From Halopseudomonas yangmingensis (GTDB lineage Bacteria > Pseudomonadota > Gammaproteobacteria > Pseudomonadales > Pseudomonadaceae), in the NCBI RefSeq assembly GCF_900114825.1, contig NZ_FOUI01000009.1, forward strand, positions 1 to 64,000: a DNA stretch of 64,000 nt, read 5' to 3'. Below are positions 1 through 9,080 of the stretch, one piece after another (within the stretch, counting starts at the first letter, position 1; every line of letters starts with the position of its first letter). Position numbers and translations under genes: made by a program. The notes below the pieces were generated by a model. It saw only the letters and a program-made list of their open reading frames with translations, was not told the DNA's origin and searched no databases.

Positions 1-3000
1 CCGCTGCAGTTTACCGTACGCCTGAGCGGCCCGTCGGCCAGCCCGGTGGAAGTCAACTGGACCCTGCAACTGGACGGCAGCGCCAGTGCCGATGACCTGC
101 AGAGCCCGATCAGCTACAGCGGTAGCGTCACCATTCCGGCCGGCCAGCTGAGCGCGGTGGTCAGTGTACCGACACTGGATGACAACCTGTTCGAAGGCGG
201 GGCGGGCAGCTTTGAGGACCTGACCCTGAGCCTGACCGGCGCCACTGGTGCCCAGCTTGGCAGCCAGACCAGCGTCAGCGGCCTGATTGAAGACAACGAC
301 AGCCTGCCGGTGGCAGTGGCTGACAGTTATTCGGTTGTTGAAGGTGCAGCACTGGGTAGCGAGGGGGTGCCGACAGTGCATGGCTGGTTAAATAATGACC
401 CTGCCGGGCTGACGGTCGCCAGAATTTCACTGAATGCGGATGGCACTGGTTTTGTTGAAGTCGATCCGGTGACTGGTGCGCAGATCACAACCGCCCTTGG
501 CGGTGTCCTGACTGTCTATGCCAGTGGTGAGTTCACCTATCAGGCTCCGGTTCTGTCGCACCCTGAGCATCTTGAGGCACTGCTTGATACGCTCTATTAC
601 CAGGCCTCGGACGGCACCAATCTGGCGGACCCGGTTGCTGTGTCTTTCAGTGTCTCCGATACCGAGCCGGTTATTCAGAGTGTTGAGAGTTTGCTGGCAA
701 ATAACGTACAGGGGCAAACCTTCGGGACCTGGAGCTACACACCCAGTGAAGACGGGTTCTTGCAGGAAATTGGCAACCTGCACAGCGGTATCAATCTCGG
801 TTTTGATGCCGATGCGCTAAATGGTAATGCCATTGTGCTGCGGGAAGATGTATACGAGTCGGGTGTCTATGCAGGCGAGCGGCTGGAAGTGCAGATTCAG
901 GATGGCAGCCAGACTTACACCTTCTTTACGTTGTTCATGAAGGCTGACGGCACCTACGTGTTCGATCTGGTCACGCCGAACCCGACGACCTCGGAAAGTG
1001 CCACTTTCGCGACGTCTATTGGTGGTAATTTTGATGCACTCTGGGCTGAACAGATACTTGGCAGCAACTTCGCGGGTTCAACCGATATTCGTTTCAGCGG
1101 AAACGGCACTACCGTCAATGCCAGCACCCAGGGCATAGGCACTGCGAACAACTTCATCAATCCGGGCCAGTCGCTGAATATTGATTTCTTTGTGGCTGAT
1201 GGTGATGGTAATGGCGCAACCCACCCGACCGAGCAAAAGCTGGTGGATGGCGCCTCATTGACCGTGGCGTTCAATGGCAATTCCGGGGATGCAGTAGTCA
1301 ACCTTCTGGTCAAGGATGTGGCGGGTAACACCCTTGCGACTCTTAACGGTATCAGTGTTTCTAATACCTCTCCGAGCATTAGCCTGAGTGCCCTTGAACT
1401 TAATATCGACAATTTCCACGGCATCACGCTCGAGCATGTGTCTGGAGATACCCTGCGTGTGAAAACCGTAGGCACTGAAATGTTGATACTGCCTGCCGAT
1501 CAGACGTTGTCGTTTAACGTGCAGATTGTTGATGCAGACCTTGATGCGGTCGATCAGGATTTCACCGTCGATATCACCTCGCCGATAAGCGACCAGTTGA
1601 TGGTTGGCAGCTCGATTGATGACACCTTCAACGGGGGGCGAGGTAATGATGTGCTGATCGGTGACATCCTTGGCAGCCAGAGTGTCGAGACGCCGCAAAA
1701 CTACAACATTGCCCTGATGGTCGATGTGTCTGCCAGCATGAATGATCCGTCCGGAACATCGGGTTTGAGCCGCTTTGCCTTGATGAAACAGGCCTTGAAT
1801 ACCCTGGTGCAGGATCTCGCCCAGCATGGCGGCACGGTGAATGTCCAGCTGATCCCCTTCGGAACCAACGTCGGAACAGTAGCCACCTACACGCTCGACA
1901 GTGCGGCGTCGGTAAATGCCCTGATGGTAGCCATCAACGACCTGACATTGTCGACCTGGACCAACTACGAGGCTGCCTTGCGTGCAGCCAAGACCTGGTT
2001 TGACAGCCAGTCGCCTGTCACACCTGACTTCCAGAACAAGGCCTTGTTCCTGACTGATGGCAACCCGACGTATCACCTTAATAACAATGGCAACCCTGTG
2101 CGCGGCTCTGGCGGCGGCAGCAGTGGAACCAATGCGGCGAATATGAACAACGCCCTTGAAGCAATGAATGATCTGGTCGGTGCAGGGTATGACGTGTCGG
2201 TGAGCGCCATAGGCATAGGCACTAATGTTAACCAGAACTATCTGCGCTTTTTCGATAACACCAGCGTGACAGGTACAGGCGCTGTGAATATTGGCGGGAC
2301 CAGTATTTCCGGCAGTGTCGGACAGGTCGAGATAGTCAATACAGCAGCAGACCTTGACGTCGCGTTGGGATCTACCATAGATATCGTGCCAGAAGTCGGC
2401 GACGACGTGCTGGTAGGCGGAAGTGGTGACGATATCCTTTTTGGTGATGCGCTTTCATCGGACGCCTTGGGTGGCGATTACGTCGGCAAGGGCTATCAGG
2501 GCATCGTTGACTACCTAAGTGACACGCTAGGCCGTACACCCACGGCTGAGGATGTAATGCAGGCAATCAGGAGTAATCCGTTGCAATTCCACGATGCAGA
2601 CAGCGAGGTGGGTGGTAACGATCTGCTTGACGGTGGTGCCGGTAATGACCTTCTGGTGGGTGGCGCGGGTGATGATGTGTTGATTGGCGGGCAGGGGGAT
2701 GACCTCATGTACGGAGGCAAGGGGGCCGACACTTTTGTCTGGCAAAAGGATGACCAGGGCAGCCTGTTGGTTCCGGCTGTTGATCGCGTGATGGATTTCA
2801 GTGTTGCTGAAGGTGATCGTCTGGATATCAGTGAATTGCTCGGAGGCATAGATTCGACCGGTATCGGTAACTACCTGGAAGTCAGTAATCTGGTTTTCGA
2901 GGGGGTCGAGAGCACGCTGTTGTCGATCAATACCGAAGGAATGATTGCTGAAGGGGCCAATCAGGAGATCCTTCTCAAGGGTGTCAGCTGGACCGATGCT

Positions 3001-3048
3001 GATATAAGCAGCCTGCTGGCAGGCCCTGATCCGACTCTGATAGTCTGA
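1..3048 (+). CDS. LapA-like giant RTX adhesin, C-terminal part (5' end outside window)
   Basis: The reading frame is open from base 1, so this is the last ~1015 residues of a larger secreted adhesin. In order it shows a Calx-beta/cadherin-like repeat (nt 1-300, ending in an EDND motif), further Ig-like/VCBS-type beta domains (nt 300-1600), a first RTX nonapeptide patch (GGRGNDVLIGD, about nt 1630-1665), a von Willebrand factor A domain (about nt 1700-2370) with the MIDAS motif DVSAS, two more glycine-aspartate RTX patches (about nt 2395-2450 and 2600-2735), and a C-terminal type I secretion target region. RTX repeats bind calcium and fold after ABC-type export. lapD and lapG next door imply surface retention controlled by c-di-GMP, as for LapA of P. 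fluorescens. The N-terminal retention module with the LapG cleavage site would lie upstream and is not visible. Confidence 0.9.
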   Translation, partial: PLQFTVRLSGPSASPVEVNWTLQLDGSASADDLQSPISYSGSVTIPAGQLSAVVSVPTLDDNLFEGGAGSFEDLTLSLTGATGAQLGSQTSVSGLIEDNDSLPVAVADSYSVVEGAALGSEGVPTVHGWLNNDPAGLTVARISLNADGTGFVEVDPVTGAQITTALGGVLTVYASGEFTYQAPVLSHPEHLEALLDTLYYQASDGTNLADPVAVSFSVSDTEPVIQSVESLLANNVQGQTFGTWSYTPSEDGFLQEIGNLHSGINLGFDADALNGNAIVLREDVYESGVYAGERLEVQIQDGSQTYTFFTLFMKADGTYVFDLVTPNPTTSESATFATSIGGNFDALWAEQILGSNFAGSTDIRFSGNGTTVNASTQGIGTANNFINPGQSLNIDFFVADGDGNGATHPTEQKLVDGASLTVAFNGNSGDAVVNLLVKDVAGNTLATLNGISVSNTSPSISLSALELNIDNFHGITLEHVSGDTLRVKTVGTEMLILPADQTLSFNVQIVDADLDAVDQDFTVDITSPISDQLMVGSSIDDTFNGGRGNDVLIGDILGSQSVETPQNYNIALMVDVSASMNDPSGTSGLSRFALMKQALNTLVQDLAQHGGTVNVQLIPFGTNVGTVATYTLDSAASVNALMVAINDLTLSTWTNYEAALRAAKTWFDSQSPVTPDFQNKALFLTDGNPTYHLNNNGNPVRGSGGGSSGTNAANMNNALEAMNDLVGAGYDVSVSAIGIGTNVNQNYLRFFDNTSVTGTGAVNIGGTSISGSVGQVEIVNTAADLDVALGSTIDIVPEVGDDVLVGGSGDDILFGDALSSDALGGDYVGKGYQGIVDYLSDTLGRTPTAEDVMQAIRSNPLQFHDADSEVGGNDLLDGGAGNDLLVGGAGDDVLIGGQGDDLMYGGKGADTFVWQKDDQGSLLVPAVDRVMDFSVAEGDRLDISELLGGIDSTGIGNYLEVSNLVFEGVESTLLSINTEGMIAEGANQEILLKGVSWTDADISSLLAGPDPTLIV

Positions 3049-3060
3049 GTGTGGTCGTGA

Positions 3061-3095
3061 CACCGATCAGTCGTGCGGCTGATCGGTGTTTTTTT
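3061..3095 (+). terminator. Rho-independent terminator of the adhesin gene
   Basis: A perfect 10-bp stem (CACCGATCAG / CTGATCGGTG) with an 8-nt loop is followed by seven T residues, 12 bases after the adhesin stop codon. It separates the adhesin transcript from the small downstream gene. Confidence 0.9.
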
Positions 3096-3123
3096 ATGTT
3101 CGTCCGTTGCAGGAGAGCAGAAA

Positions 3124-3462
3124 ATGTTCGTCAAGCGTGATCCTGAGGGCGTTATTTTGGATGTGTCTGTGGAGCCCTTGCCAGGCTACCAGGCTGGCGG
3201 GCAGGGCGAGTCTGATGAGTTGCAAGGCTGGCTTGAGAAACGGCGGGCTCTGGATAGTTTGCAGTCACTTCAGCACAGTGATCGGGATCTGGTGCGGGTC
3301 ATTGAGGATCTGGTGGATGTGTTGCTGCAGCGAGGCGTAATCAGAATCACCGATCTGCCCGAAGCTGCAATCAATAAACTGAACAGCCGATCCCAGGCGC
3401 GCGCGCACCTGGGCGGATTGTCCAACCTGATTGACCAGGAAGAGCGAGACAACCTGGTCTAG
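3124..3462 (+). CDS. Small conserved Pseudomonas protein (often mislabelled tryptophan synthase beta-like)
   Basis: A 112-residue soluble protein starting MFVKRDPEG. The ATG is placed by an AGGAG eight bases upstream; a longer in-frame start would overlap the adhesin terminator. The sequence is acidic and helical, with a leucine-rich centre (VIEDLVDVLLQRGVIRITDLP) and no catalytic motif I recognise. From memory, similar small proteins in Pseudomonas genomes carry the misleading name tryptophan synthase subunit beta-like; no TrpB active site is present. Its stop overlaps the convergent lapD stop. A role in the Lap system is suggested only by position. Confidence 0.75.
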   Translation: MFVKRDPEGVILDVSVEPLPGYQAGGQGESDELQGWLEKRRALDSLQSLQHSDRDLVRVIEDLVDVLLQRGVIRITDLPEAAINKLNSRSQARAHLGGLSNLIDQEERDNLV

Positions 3463-5396
3463 TCGCGCTCCTGCCAGGCTGCAGGCGCTGCCAGCAGCAG
3501 GCCTTGCATGGCGGTGATGCCAAGCGTCTTGAGGGCTTCTGCCTCGCCATCGCTTTGTACTTGTTCGGCAATCAGAGGCAGGTCAATTCGCTGGGCCGTG
3601 TTGGCCAGCGTCTCAAGGTACAGATGCTTTTCCTTTTCCTGGTCCAGATTGCGAATAAAACTGCTGTCAATCTTGAGGTAGGCCAGACCGATAAGTGCCA
3701 GTTCGCCAATCATGCTCAACTGTCTGCCAAAGTGCTGCAGAGCCAGTCGGGTGCCACAGGGCCTGAGTCTTTCGGCAAAGGCAGCGATTTCAGTCGAGTC
3801 GTACAGGTGCCGTGCATCCACTTCCAGCGTCAGCAGTGCAGCCTGAGGCCTGTTGCGATCCAGCAGGGAGGCTATTTTCTCAAGGCTACGGCTGTCGGCC
3901 AGGGTGGCTGGCATGAGGCTCAGGGCCAGCGGTGAAGGATGCTGCCGCAAGTGAGATAGCGTCATTTCCAACATGCACAGGTCAAAGTCCTGCGCCATGC
4001 CGAGACGCTCGATCCATGGCAGGAATCGACCTGCATGGATCAATTCCCCTGTGTCGCCAATCAGCCTTACCAGCACCTTGTGGTGAAGGGTTTGACTGTT
4101 TCTGCTATCGATCACAGCCTGGAAATGAATCACGAAACGGCGATCGTCCAGTGTGCTCTGTAGACGACTCTGCCAGTCGTCGGGATTGGCCTGAACGGAT
4201 GCAGTGCCGATGCACAAGCCCGGCTCCAGCCAGAGGTCGCTGCAGCTGGACTCGCTCAATGCCTGATCAAGCCGCTGCAGCACCACAGCCAGTGTGTCTC
4301 CTGGATGATAGTCGGCCAGCCCCATCTGGAGTGGTTCGTGATCGCTGCGATGCAGGTCTTCCAGTGCCGCGATGTGCGGACGCAGTCCATTGGCTGTTTG
4401 CAGCAGTTCTTGCTGCTGGCTGGCCGGTGCCAGTATGACAAACTCACCGCCTCGTGAGCGACTGCAGAGCCAGTTGGGGTGTTGTGTCTGCAGTGCCAGC
4501 AGCGGGGCGGCCAGGCTGCCCAGCAGCTGGTCGGTGCGTTGTGCGCCCAGTGTCTGGTTGAGCTGGTTGAGGTTGCCCAATCGCAGTCCGAGCAGATGGC
4601 CGGTTGTTGCGTCTTCAGCAGTCAGGGCGGCGCTAAGGGTGTGAGTGAAGGCCTGGCGGTTGGCCAGGCCGGTCAGCTCATCCTGATAGGCCTGCCGGCG
4701 GTAGCTTTCCGTGCGCGCCGCCTCCTCATCAAAAAGTCGCTTCAGTTTGCCCACCATCTGGTTCATCGCCAGTACCACATGCCGTAGTTCGGGGGTGCGC
4801 GGGACCTTGCCCAGTGTGCGATATTCGCGTCGGGTGATAGCTTCAGCCTGATCGGCCAGCGCCAATAAGGGACGCAACTGCAGGCGCAGCAGGCGGGAAC
4901 CCAGCAAGGCAGCAACCAATCCACAGAGTACCAGCCAGCCAAGTATTCCCAGTGCGCTGTCCCACAGCCGGTTGAGCGCAAACTGCGGATGACTGATCAC
5001 TTCTACCCGGGCATGTTGCTGCCACCCATGCATGATCAGGGCTTCTCCTATACCTGGTTGCAGGTTGACCAGGCGCACAAACCAGCCGGGTGCTCTGGTT
5101 TCCTGAAGGTCATGGCTTCGCGCTGTCAGCAGGCTGTTATCGGAAACACCTATCAGGCGGATGCTGGAGAAATAACCGGTGTCGAAGATGGAGCTGACCA
5201 TCAATTCGGCCATTGCCGGATCATCGACGTGCGGAGTCAGTGACAGGCCCAGCGCAGTGGCAGCATCCTGTGCGTGTGAGGCCAGTTGGCTCTGAAGCTG
5301 TTCGCGTGAGGTTTCCAGGCTGACCAGAAAGCTGCCGCTAAAAGCCAGAAGCAGAAACAGGCCTATGCCAAGGATCAGCTGTTTCACCAGAGACAT
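3459..5396 (-). CDS. lapD: LapD: inside-out c-di-GMP receptor for adhesin retention
   Basis: 645 residues: N-terminal transmembrane helix (residues 5-27), periplasmic output domain with a Trp at position 125 (the residue needed for LapG binding in P. fluorescens LapD), second transmembrane helix (about 148-168), HAMP segment, then GGDEF and EAL domains that are both degenerate: RGGEF at 315-319 and KVLVR at 440-444 in place of EALxR. These substitutions fit a c-di-GMP sensor without cyclase or phosphodiesterase activity. When c-di-GMP is bound, LapD sequesters the periplasmic protease LapG. The start at MSLVKQ was chosen for its GAGGA Shine-Dalgarno and the immediate transmembrane helix; an upstream ATG would overlap lapG. 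It follows lapG by 16 bases, so the two are probably cotranscribed. Confidence 0.93.
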   Translation of the reverse strand: MSLVKQLILGIGLFLLLAFSGSFLVSLETSREQLQSQLASHAQDAATALGLSLTPHVDDPAMAELMVSSIFDTGYFSSIRLIGVSDNSLLTARSHDLQETRAPGWFVRLVNLQPGIGEALIMHGWQQHARVEVISHPQFALNRLWDSALGILGWLVLCGLVAALLGSRLLRLQLRPLLALADQAEAITRREYRTLGKVPRTPELRHVVLAMNQMVGKLKRLFDEEAARTESYRRQAYQDELTGLANRQAFTHTLSAALTAEDATTGHLLGLRLGNLNQLNQTLGAQRTDQLLGSLAAPLLALQTQHPNWLCSRSRGGEFVILAPASQQQELLQTANGLRPHIAALEDLHRSDHEPLQMGLADYHPGDTLAVVLQRLDQALSESSCSDLWLEPGLCIGTASVQANPDDWQSRLQSTLDDRRFVIHFQAVIDSRNSQTLHHKVLVRLIGDTGELIHAGRFLPWIERLGMAQDFDLCMLEMTLSHLRQHPSPLALSLMPATLADSRSLEKIASLLDRNRPQAALLTLEVDARHLYDSTEIAAFAERLRPCGTRLALQHFGRQLSMIGELALIGLAYLKIDSSFIRNLDQEKEKHLYLETLANTAQRIDLPLIAEQVQSDGEAEALKTLGITAMQGLLLAAPAAWQERD

Positions 5397-5412
5397 GGGT
5401 GGGTCCTCACTG

Positions 5413-6090
5413 TCAGTGTGCTCCCGGAGCAGGGAAGCCTTCATCGCGCATCTTCAGCAGCAGATCCTGCCAGCGCGACAGTTGTGTGGGTGAGCCGGTA
5501 CGGCTGCTGCGTCCTTGTCCGTCTAGCCACAGGCCTTCGGCATTGAAACTGTAAACCGGTAGCAGGTCGGAGCGTTGTGATGCCGGCAAAATCCGGTCGA
5601 TCAGGTTGTCCAGTACCAAGGGCTCACTGTCGGCGGTCGGATAGAAGGTGAGCACCATGTGAGCCTGATTCAATTCGATGGCCTTGACATAGGTCAGACG
5701 TAGCTGGTCATTGCTGATGCCCAGGCGGCGCAGGCTGAAATACTTGGCAATGGCATAGTCTTCACAGTCGGCGGCACCTTTGATCAGTGCTTCGACCGGT
5801 GTTGCCCAATAATCGTTCTGACCCCAGATATCGATATCGTCGGCAAAGCGCAGACGCTGGTTGAAGAACAAGTTGACGGCCTGTAGCTGCTCGTGAAGGG
5901 ACAGAGTTGTTGACTGCTGAAGCAGTCTTTCCCATTCCTGCAAGCGCCAGTGTGCCTGCAGGTCCATGCCATAGCGTTGCTGTGCCCGTTCGATGATGCG
6001 TTCGAAATTCCACGCACCGCTGCCCAATGACAGCAACAAGGCCGCCAACAACAAAAGGCAGGACCAGATACGGGCCGGGTTGGCGGTCAC
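5413..6090 (-). CDS. lapG: LapG: periplasmic cysteine protease that releases the adhesin
   Basis: 225 residues with an N-terminal signal/anchor helix (about residues 8-25) and the bacterial transglutaminase-like cysteine proteinase fold. The triad is visible as C109 (AADCEDYA), H144 (QAHMVL) and D161 (LVLDNL), with spacing close to LapG of P. fluorescens. LapG cleaves LapA-type adhesins at a di-alanine site near the N-terminus when c-di-GMP is low and LapD releases it. The start is GTG with only a weak Shine-Dalgarno. A perfect 10-bp dyad lies just upstream. Confidence 0.92.
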   Translation of the reverse strand: MTANPARIWSCLLLLAALLLSLGSGAWNFERIIERAQQRYGMDLQAHWRLQEWERLLQQSTTLSLHEQLQAVNLFFNQRLRFADDIDIWGQNDYWATPVEALIKGAADCEDYAIAKYFSLRRLGISNDQLRLTYVKAIELNQAHMVLTFYPTADSEPLVLDNLIDRILPASQRSDLLPVYSFNAEGLWLDGQGRSSRTGSPTQLSRWQDLLLKMRDEGFPAPGAH

Positions 6091-6112
6091 TGGTGCAGTC
6101 GCTCATCGGGCT

Positions 6113-6142
6113 GATTGTTGCCACGCAGTGTAGGCAACAATC
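6113..6142. repeat. Perfect 10-bp inverted repeat upstream of lapG
   Basis: GATTGTTGCC, a 10-nt spacer, then GGCAACAATC. It lies in the 82-bp gap between the yecA-like stop and the lapG start, ending 22 bases before the GTG. There is no T-tract on either side, so a simple intrinsic terminator is unlikely. A transcription-factor operator for lapG-lapD or an mRNA stem are the alternatives. Confidence 0.6.
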
Positions 6143-6172
6143 GGCCGGGCTGCCAGAGAGGAAGGCGGCGGG

Positions 6173-6760
6173 TCAGTGACGTTGCAGCAGCGCCGGCTTG
6201 CCCTTGTCTTCCGGGGCGTGGAACAGCAGGAACAGCTGGGTGAGGGTATCGGGGATGTGTTCGAGCATCTCATCAACCACCTCGGCCTCGCGGTTGATTT
6301 CAACGAATTCCGGCTGGTCATCGAACAGGCCTGAACCGACCATCACCGGCAACAGCAGTTCGCTGACGGTCTCTTCCTGTTCGGCAAACCAGTCATCCTC
6401 ACGCATGAACACGCCTTCCATAAAGCCGACGCACCAGCTGCGCAGGTCGGAATAATCCGGCTCATCACCCAGGTCCAGATCGCAGGGCAGCTCGAATTCC
6501 TCGTCACTGGCCAGCTCGCTGGCGATCCGGCTATGCAGCTCACACAGAGTGTCTTCGATCAGCTGGCGCTGTTCGTCATTGGCCCAGGCCGGCGGTTCGG
6601 CGAACAGGGCATCCAGCCACTCGCGCTCGGGAACCACCGTCGGAGCAATGGCCAGGGCGGTGAGGAAGCCATGCCCGGCCATGTAATCGAGCGCTTCTTC
6701 GTGCAGGTCGTCGGCATCGAGGAAGGCCTGCAGCTTTTCAAGTCGACTGGCGAAGGACAT
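6173..6760 (-). CDS. UPF0149/YecA-family protein
   Basis: 195 residues starting MSFASRLEKLQAFL, with an AGAGGTG Shine-Dalgarno; a longer in-frame start lacks one. The protein is acidic and mostly helical, with the conserved pattern of the YgfB/YecA family (an early GFLTALAIAP segment and a later CVGFMEGVF segment). The zinc-binding SEC-C tail of some YecA proteins is absent. Molecular function is unknown. It is divergent from recQ, and from memory the same pairing occurs in other Pseudomonas genomes. Confidence 0.8.
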   Translation of the reverse strand: MSFASRLEKLQAFLDADDLHEEALDYMAGHGFLTALAIAPTVVPEREWLDALFAEPPAWANDEQRQLIEDTLCELHSRIASELASDEEFELPCDLDLGDEPDYSDLRSWCVGFMEGVFMREDDWFAEQEETVSELLLPVMVGSGLFDDQPEFVEINREAEVVDEMLEHIPDTLTQLFLLFHAPEDKGKPALLQRH

Positions 6761-6811
6761 GGGTACACCTCTTGAGTATTGGTAGCGGCATTGTACCCAT
6801 GCGCCGGGGGT

Positions 6812-6843
6812 TTGCCAAAGAACCGCTGCAGGGCTGCTATAAT
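6812..6843 (+). promoter_or_regulatory. Probable sigma-70 promoter of recQ
   Basis: A consensus extended -10 (TGC-TATAAT, -10 hexamer at 6838-6843) lies 70 bp before the recQ ATG. The best -35 (TTGCCA, 6812-6817) is 20 bp away, longer than ideal, which the TGn extension would offset. Confidence 0.6.
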
Positions 6844-6913
6844 CGCCAGCCTTATCCATGCGACGGGTGCCCTAACGGGCCTGCCCGCGCCGGCACAGCG
6901 GAAGATAAACCCC

Positions 6914-9046
6914 ATGTATCCAACCCCCCTGGACGCCCTGCAGGCGGTATTCGGTTACAGCCAGTTTCGCGGTCAGCAGCAGGCCATCATCGAACAGGTC
7001 AGCGCTGGCGGCGATGCCCTGGTGCTGATGCCGACCGGTGGCGGCAAGTCGCTGTGCTACCAGATTCCCGGGCTGATGCGTGCCGGCCTGACGGTGGTGG
7101 TATCGCCGCTGATCGCCTTGATGGACGATCAGGTGGCGACGCTCAGGGAACTCGGGCTACGCGCGGCGGCACTGAACTCCACGCTGGATGAACAGGCCCA
7201 GCGCGAGATTGCTGCAGCTATGCGCCGTGGCGAGCTGGACTTTCTCTATCTGGCGCCAGAGCGGCTGGTCAAGCCGCGTACCCTGCAATTTCTGCAGAGC
7301 CTGCCGATTGCCCTGTTTGCCATTGACGAGGCGCACTGCGTATCCCAGTGGGGGCATGATTTTCGCCCGGAATACCTGCAACTGGGGCAACTGGCTGGGT
7401 TGTTTCCGGGGGTGCCGCGCGTTGCCCTGACCGCCACCGCGGATGAGCGCACCCGCGAGGAAATTGTCCAGCGCCTGCACCTGCAGCAGGCCGAGCGTTT
7501 CGTTTCCGGCTTCGACCGGCCGAACATCTTTTACCGGGTGCTGCCCAAGGACAAGCCGCGCCAGCAGCTGCAGGCCTTCCTGCGCGAACGTCGCGGCGAT
7601 GCCGGAATCGTCTATTGCCTGTCGCGGCGCAAGGTCGAGGAAACCGCCCAGTGGCTGAGTGAGCAGGGCTGGCCGGCGTTGCCCTACCATGCCGGTCTGC
7701 CGGCCGAGTTGCGCGCCCATCACCAGAGCCGCTTCCTCAACGAGGAGGGACTGATCATGGTTGCTACCATTGCCTTCGGCATGGGGATCGACAAGTCCAA
7801 TGTGCGCTTTGTTGCCCACCTGGATTTGCCCAAGAGCATCGAGGCCTATTACCAGGAAACCGGGCGGGCCGGGCGTGATGGCCTGCCGGCGGACGCCTGG
7901 ATGGTCTACGGGTTGCAGGATGTATTGATGCTCAGCCAGATGATGGCCGGCTCCGAGGGCGATGAGCGCTACAAGCGCGTTGAGCGCCACAAGCTGGATG
8001 CCATGCTGGCGTTCTGCGAGTTGACCGGCTGCCGGCGGCAGGCGCTGCTGGCCTATTTCGGCGATGTCATGCCGGAGCCCTGCGGGCATTGTGATAACTG
8101 CATCGAGCCGGTTTCCACCTGGGATGGCAGCGAGGCGGCACGCATGGCGCTGTCGACCATTTACCGCAGTGGCCAGCGCTACGGGGTTGGCCATCTGACC
8201 GATATCCTGCTGGGGCGGCTGACCGAAAAAGTCCAGGGTGCCGGTCACCAGCATCTGTCGACCTTCGGCATCGGCAAGCAGCTGGATGAGACCGAGTGGC
8301 GCTCGGTATTTCGTCAGTTGATCGCGCACCGGCTGGTTGAGGTGGATCTGGATGCCGGCGGTGGCCTGCGCCTGATGGACAGTTGCCGGCCACTGCTGCG
8401 TGGCGAGCAATCATTGTCACTGCGCCGCGATGTGGTGCGCAGTCAGGCTGCCAGCCGGCGCACTGACCGGCCGCTGGTGGCCGAGGCCGATCGACCCTTG
8501 TGGGAAGCCCTGCGCGCGCTGCGTCGGCGGCTGGCCGAGGAGCACAGCGTGCCACCCTATGTGATTTTCCCTGATTCGACATTGGTCGACATGCTGGAGC
8601 GGCGGCCTGCCGATCTGCAGGACATGGCCAGGGTCAGTGGGGTCGGTGCACACAAGCTGGAGCGCTACGGTGCGGAATTTCTGCAGGTGCTGCAGGGTGG
8701 CGCGGCAGCCGAAGCCGAGCCGGCCTCGGCGCAGGCGCAGCAGGTCGAGGTAGCCGGGCTGGCGCTGGCGGGTATGCATGCCGGGCAGATTGCCCGACAG
8801 CTGGGGATGCCGGAACGTCAGGTGTGGATGGAGCTGGCGCGCGCCATCGGTGCCGGCAGCATTGCCCTGCAACATGCCGTCGATTTGCCGGAGGCACAGA
8901 TGGCACGCATTGAGGATGCCTTCCTGGCCGGGGATGGTGAGCAACTGCCGGGTGTACGCACGGTTGCCGCCGAGCTGGGTGATGAGATTGAGGAGGGCGT
9001 GCTGCACTGCATCCGTGCAGCACTGCTGGCGGAGATCCACGGCTGA
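6914..9046 (+). CDS. recQ: ATP-dependent DNA helicase RecQ
   Basis: 710 residues, the usual Pseudomonas length. A 3'-5' SF2 helicase of the RecF recombination and fork-repair pathway. Visible motifs: Walker [13 protein letters not shown] (K45), DEAH box followed by the aromatic-rich loop ([13 protein letters not shown]), motif [12 protein letters not shown], the zinc-binding cysteines of the RQC region (C-x-x-C in CGHCDNC), winged-helix RQC, and an HRDC domain (about residues 515-595, ending [13 protein letters not shown]). A further ~100-residue helix-turn-helix-like tail follows ([19 protein letters not shown]), longer than in E. coli RecQ. The start was chosen at MYPTPLDAL, where homology to RecQ begins, after a GGAAG. 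It is convergent with the phospholipase gene. Confidence 0.97.
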   Translation: MYPTPLDALQAVFGYSQFRGQQQAIIEQVSAGGDALVLMPTGGGKSLCYQIPGLMRAGLTVVVSPLIALMDDQVATLRELGLRAAALNSTLDEQAQREIAAAMRRGELDFLYLAPERLVKPRTLQFLQSLPIALFAIDEAHCVSQWGHDFRPEYLQLGQLAGLFPGVPRVALTATADERTREEIVQRLHLQQAERFVSGFDRPNIFYRVLPKDKPRQQLQAFLRERRGDAGIVYCLSRRKVEETAQWLSEQGWPALPYHAGLPAELRAHHQSRFLNEEGLIMVATIAFGMGIDKSNVRFVAHLDLPKSIEAYYQETGRAGRDGLPADAWMVYGLQDVLMLSQMMAGSEGDERYKRVERHKLDAMLAFCELTGCRRQALLAYFGDVMPEPCGHCDNCIEPVSTWDGSEAARMALSTIYRSGQRYGVGHLTDILLGRLTEKVQGAGHQHLSTFGIGKQLDETEWRSVFRQLIAHRLVEVDLDAGGGLRLMDSCRPLLRGEQSLSLRRDVVRSQAASRRTDRPLVAEADRPLWEALRALRRRLAEEHSVPPYVIFPDSTLVDMLERRPADLQDMARVSGVGAHKLERYGAEFLQVLQGGAAAEAEPASAQAQQVEVAGLALAGMHAGQIARQLGMPERQVWMELARAIGAGSIALQHAVDLPEAQMARIEDAFLAGDGEQLPGVRTVAAELGDEIEEGVLHCIRAALLAEIHG

Positions 9047-9080
9047 CGGTGGCCGGCCGTCAGCCCTGCCTGGTGTTGCC

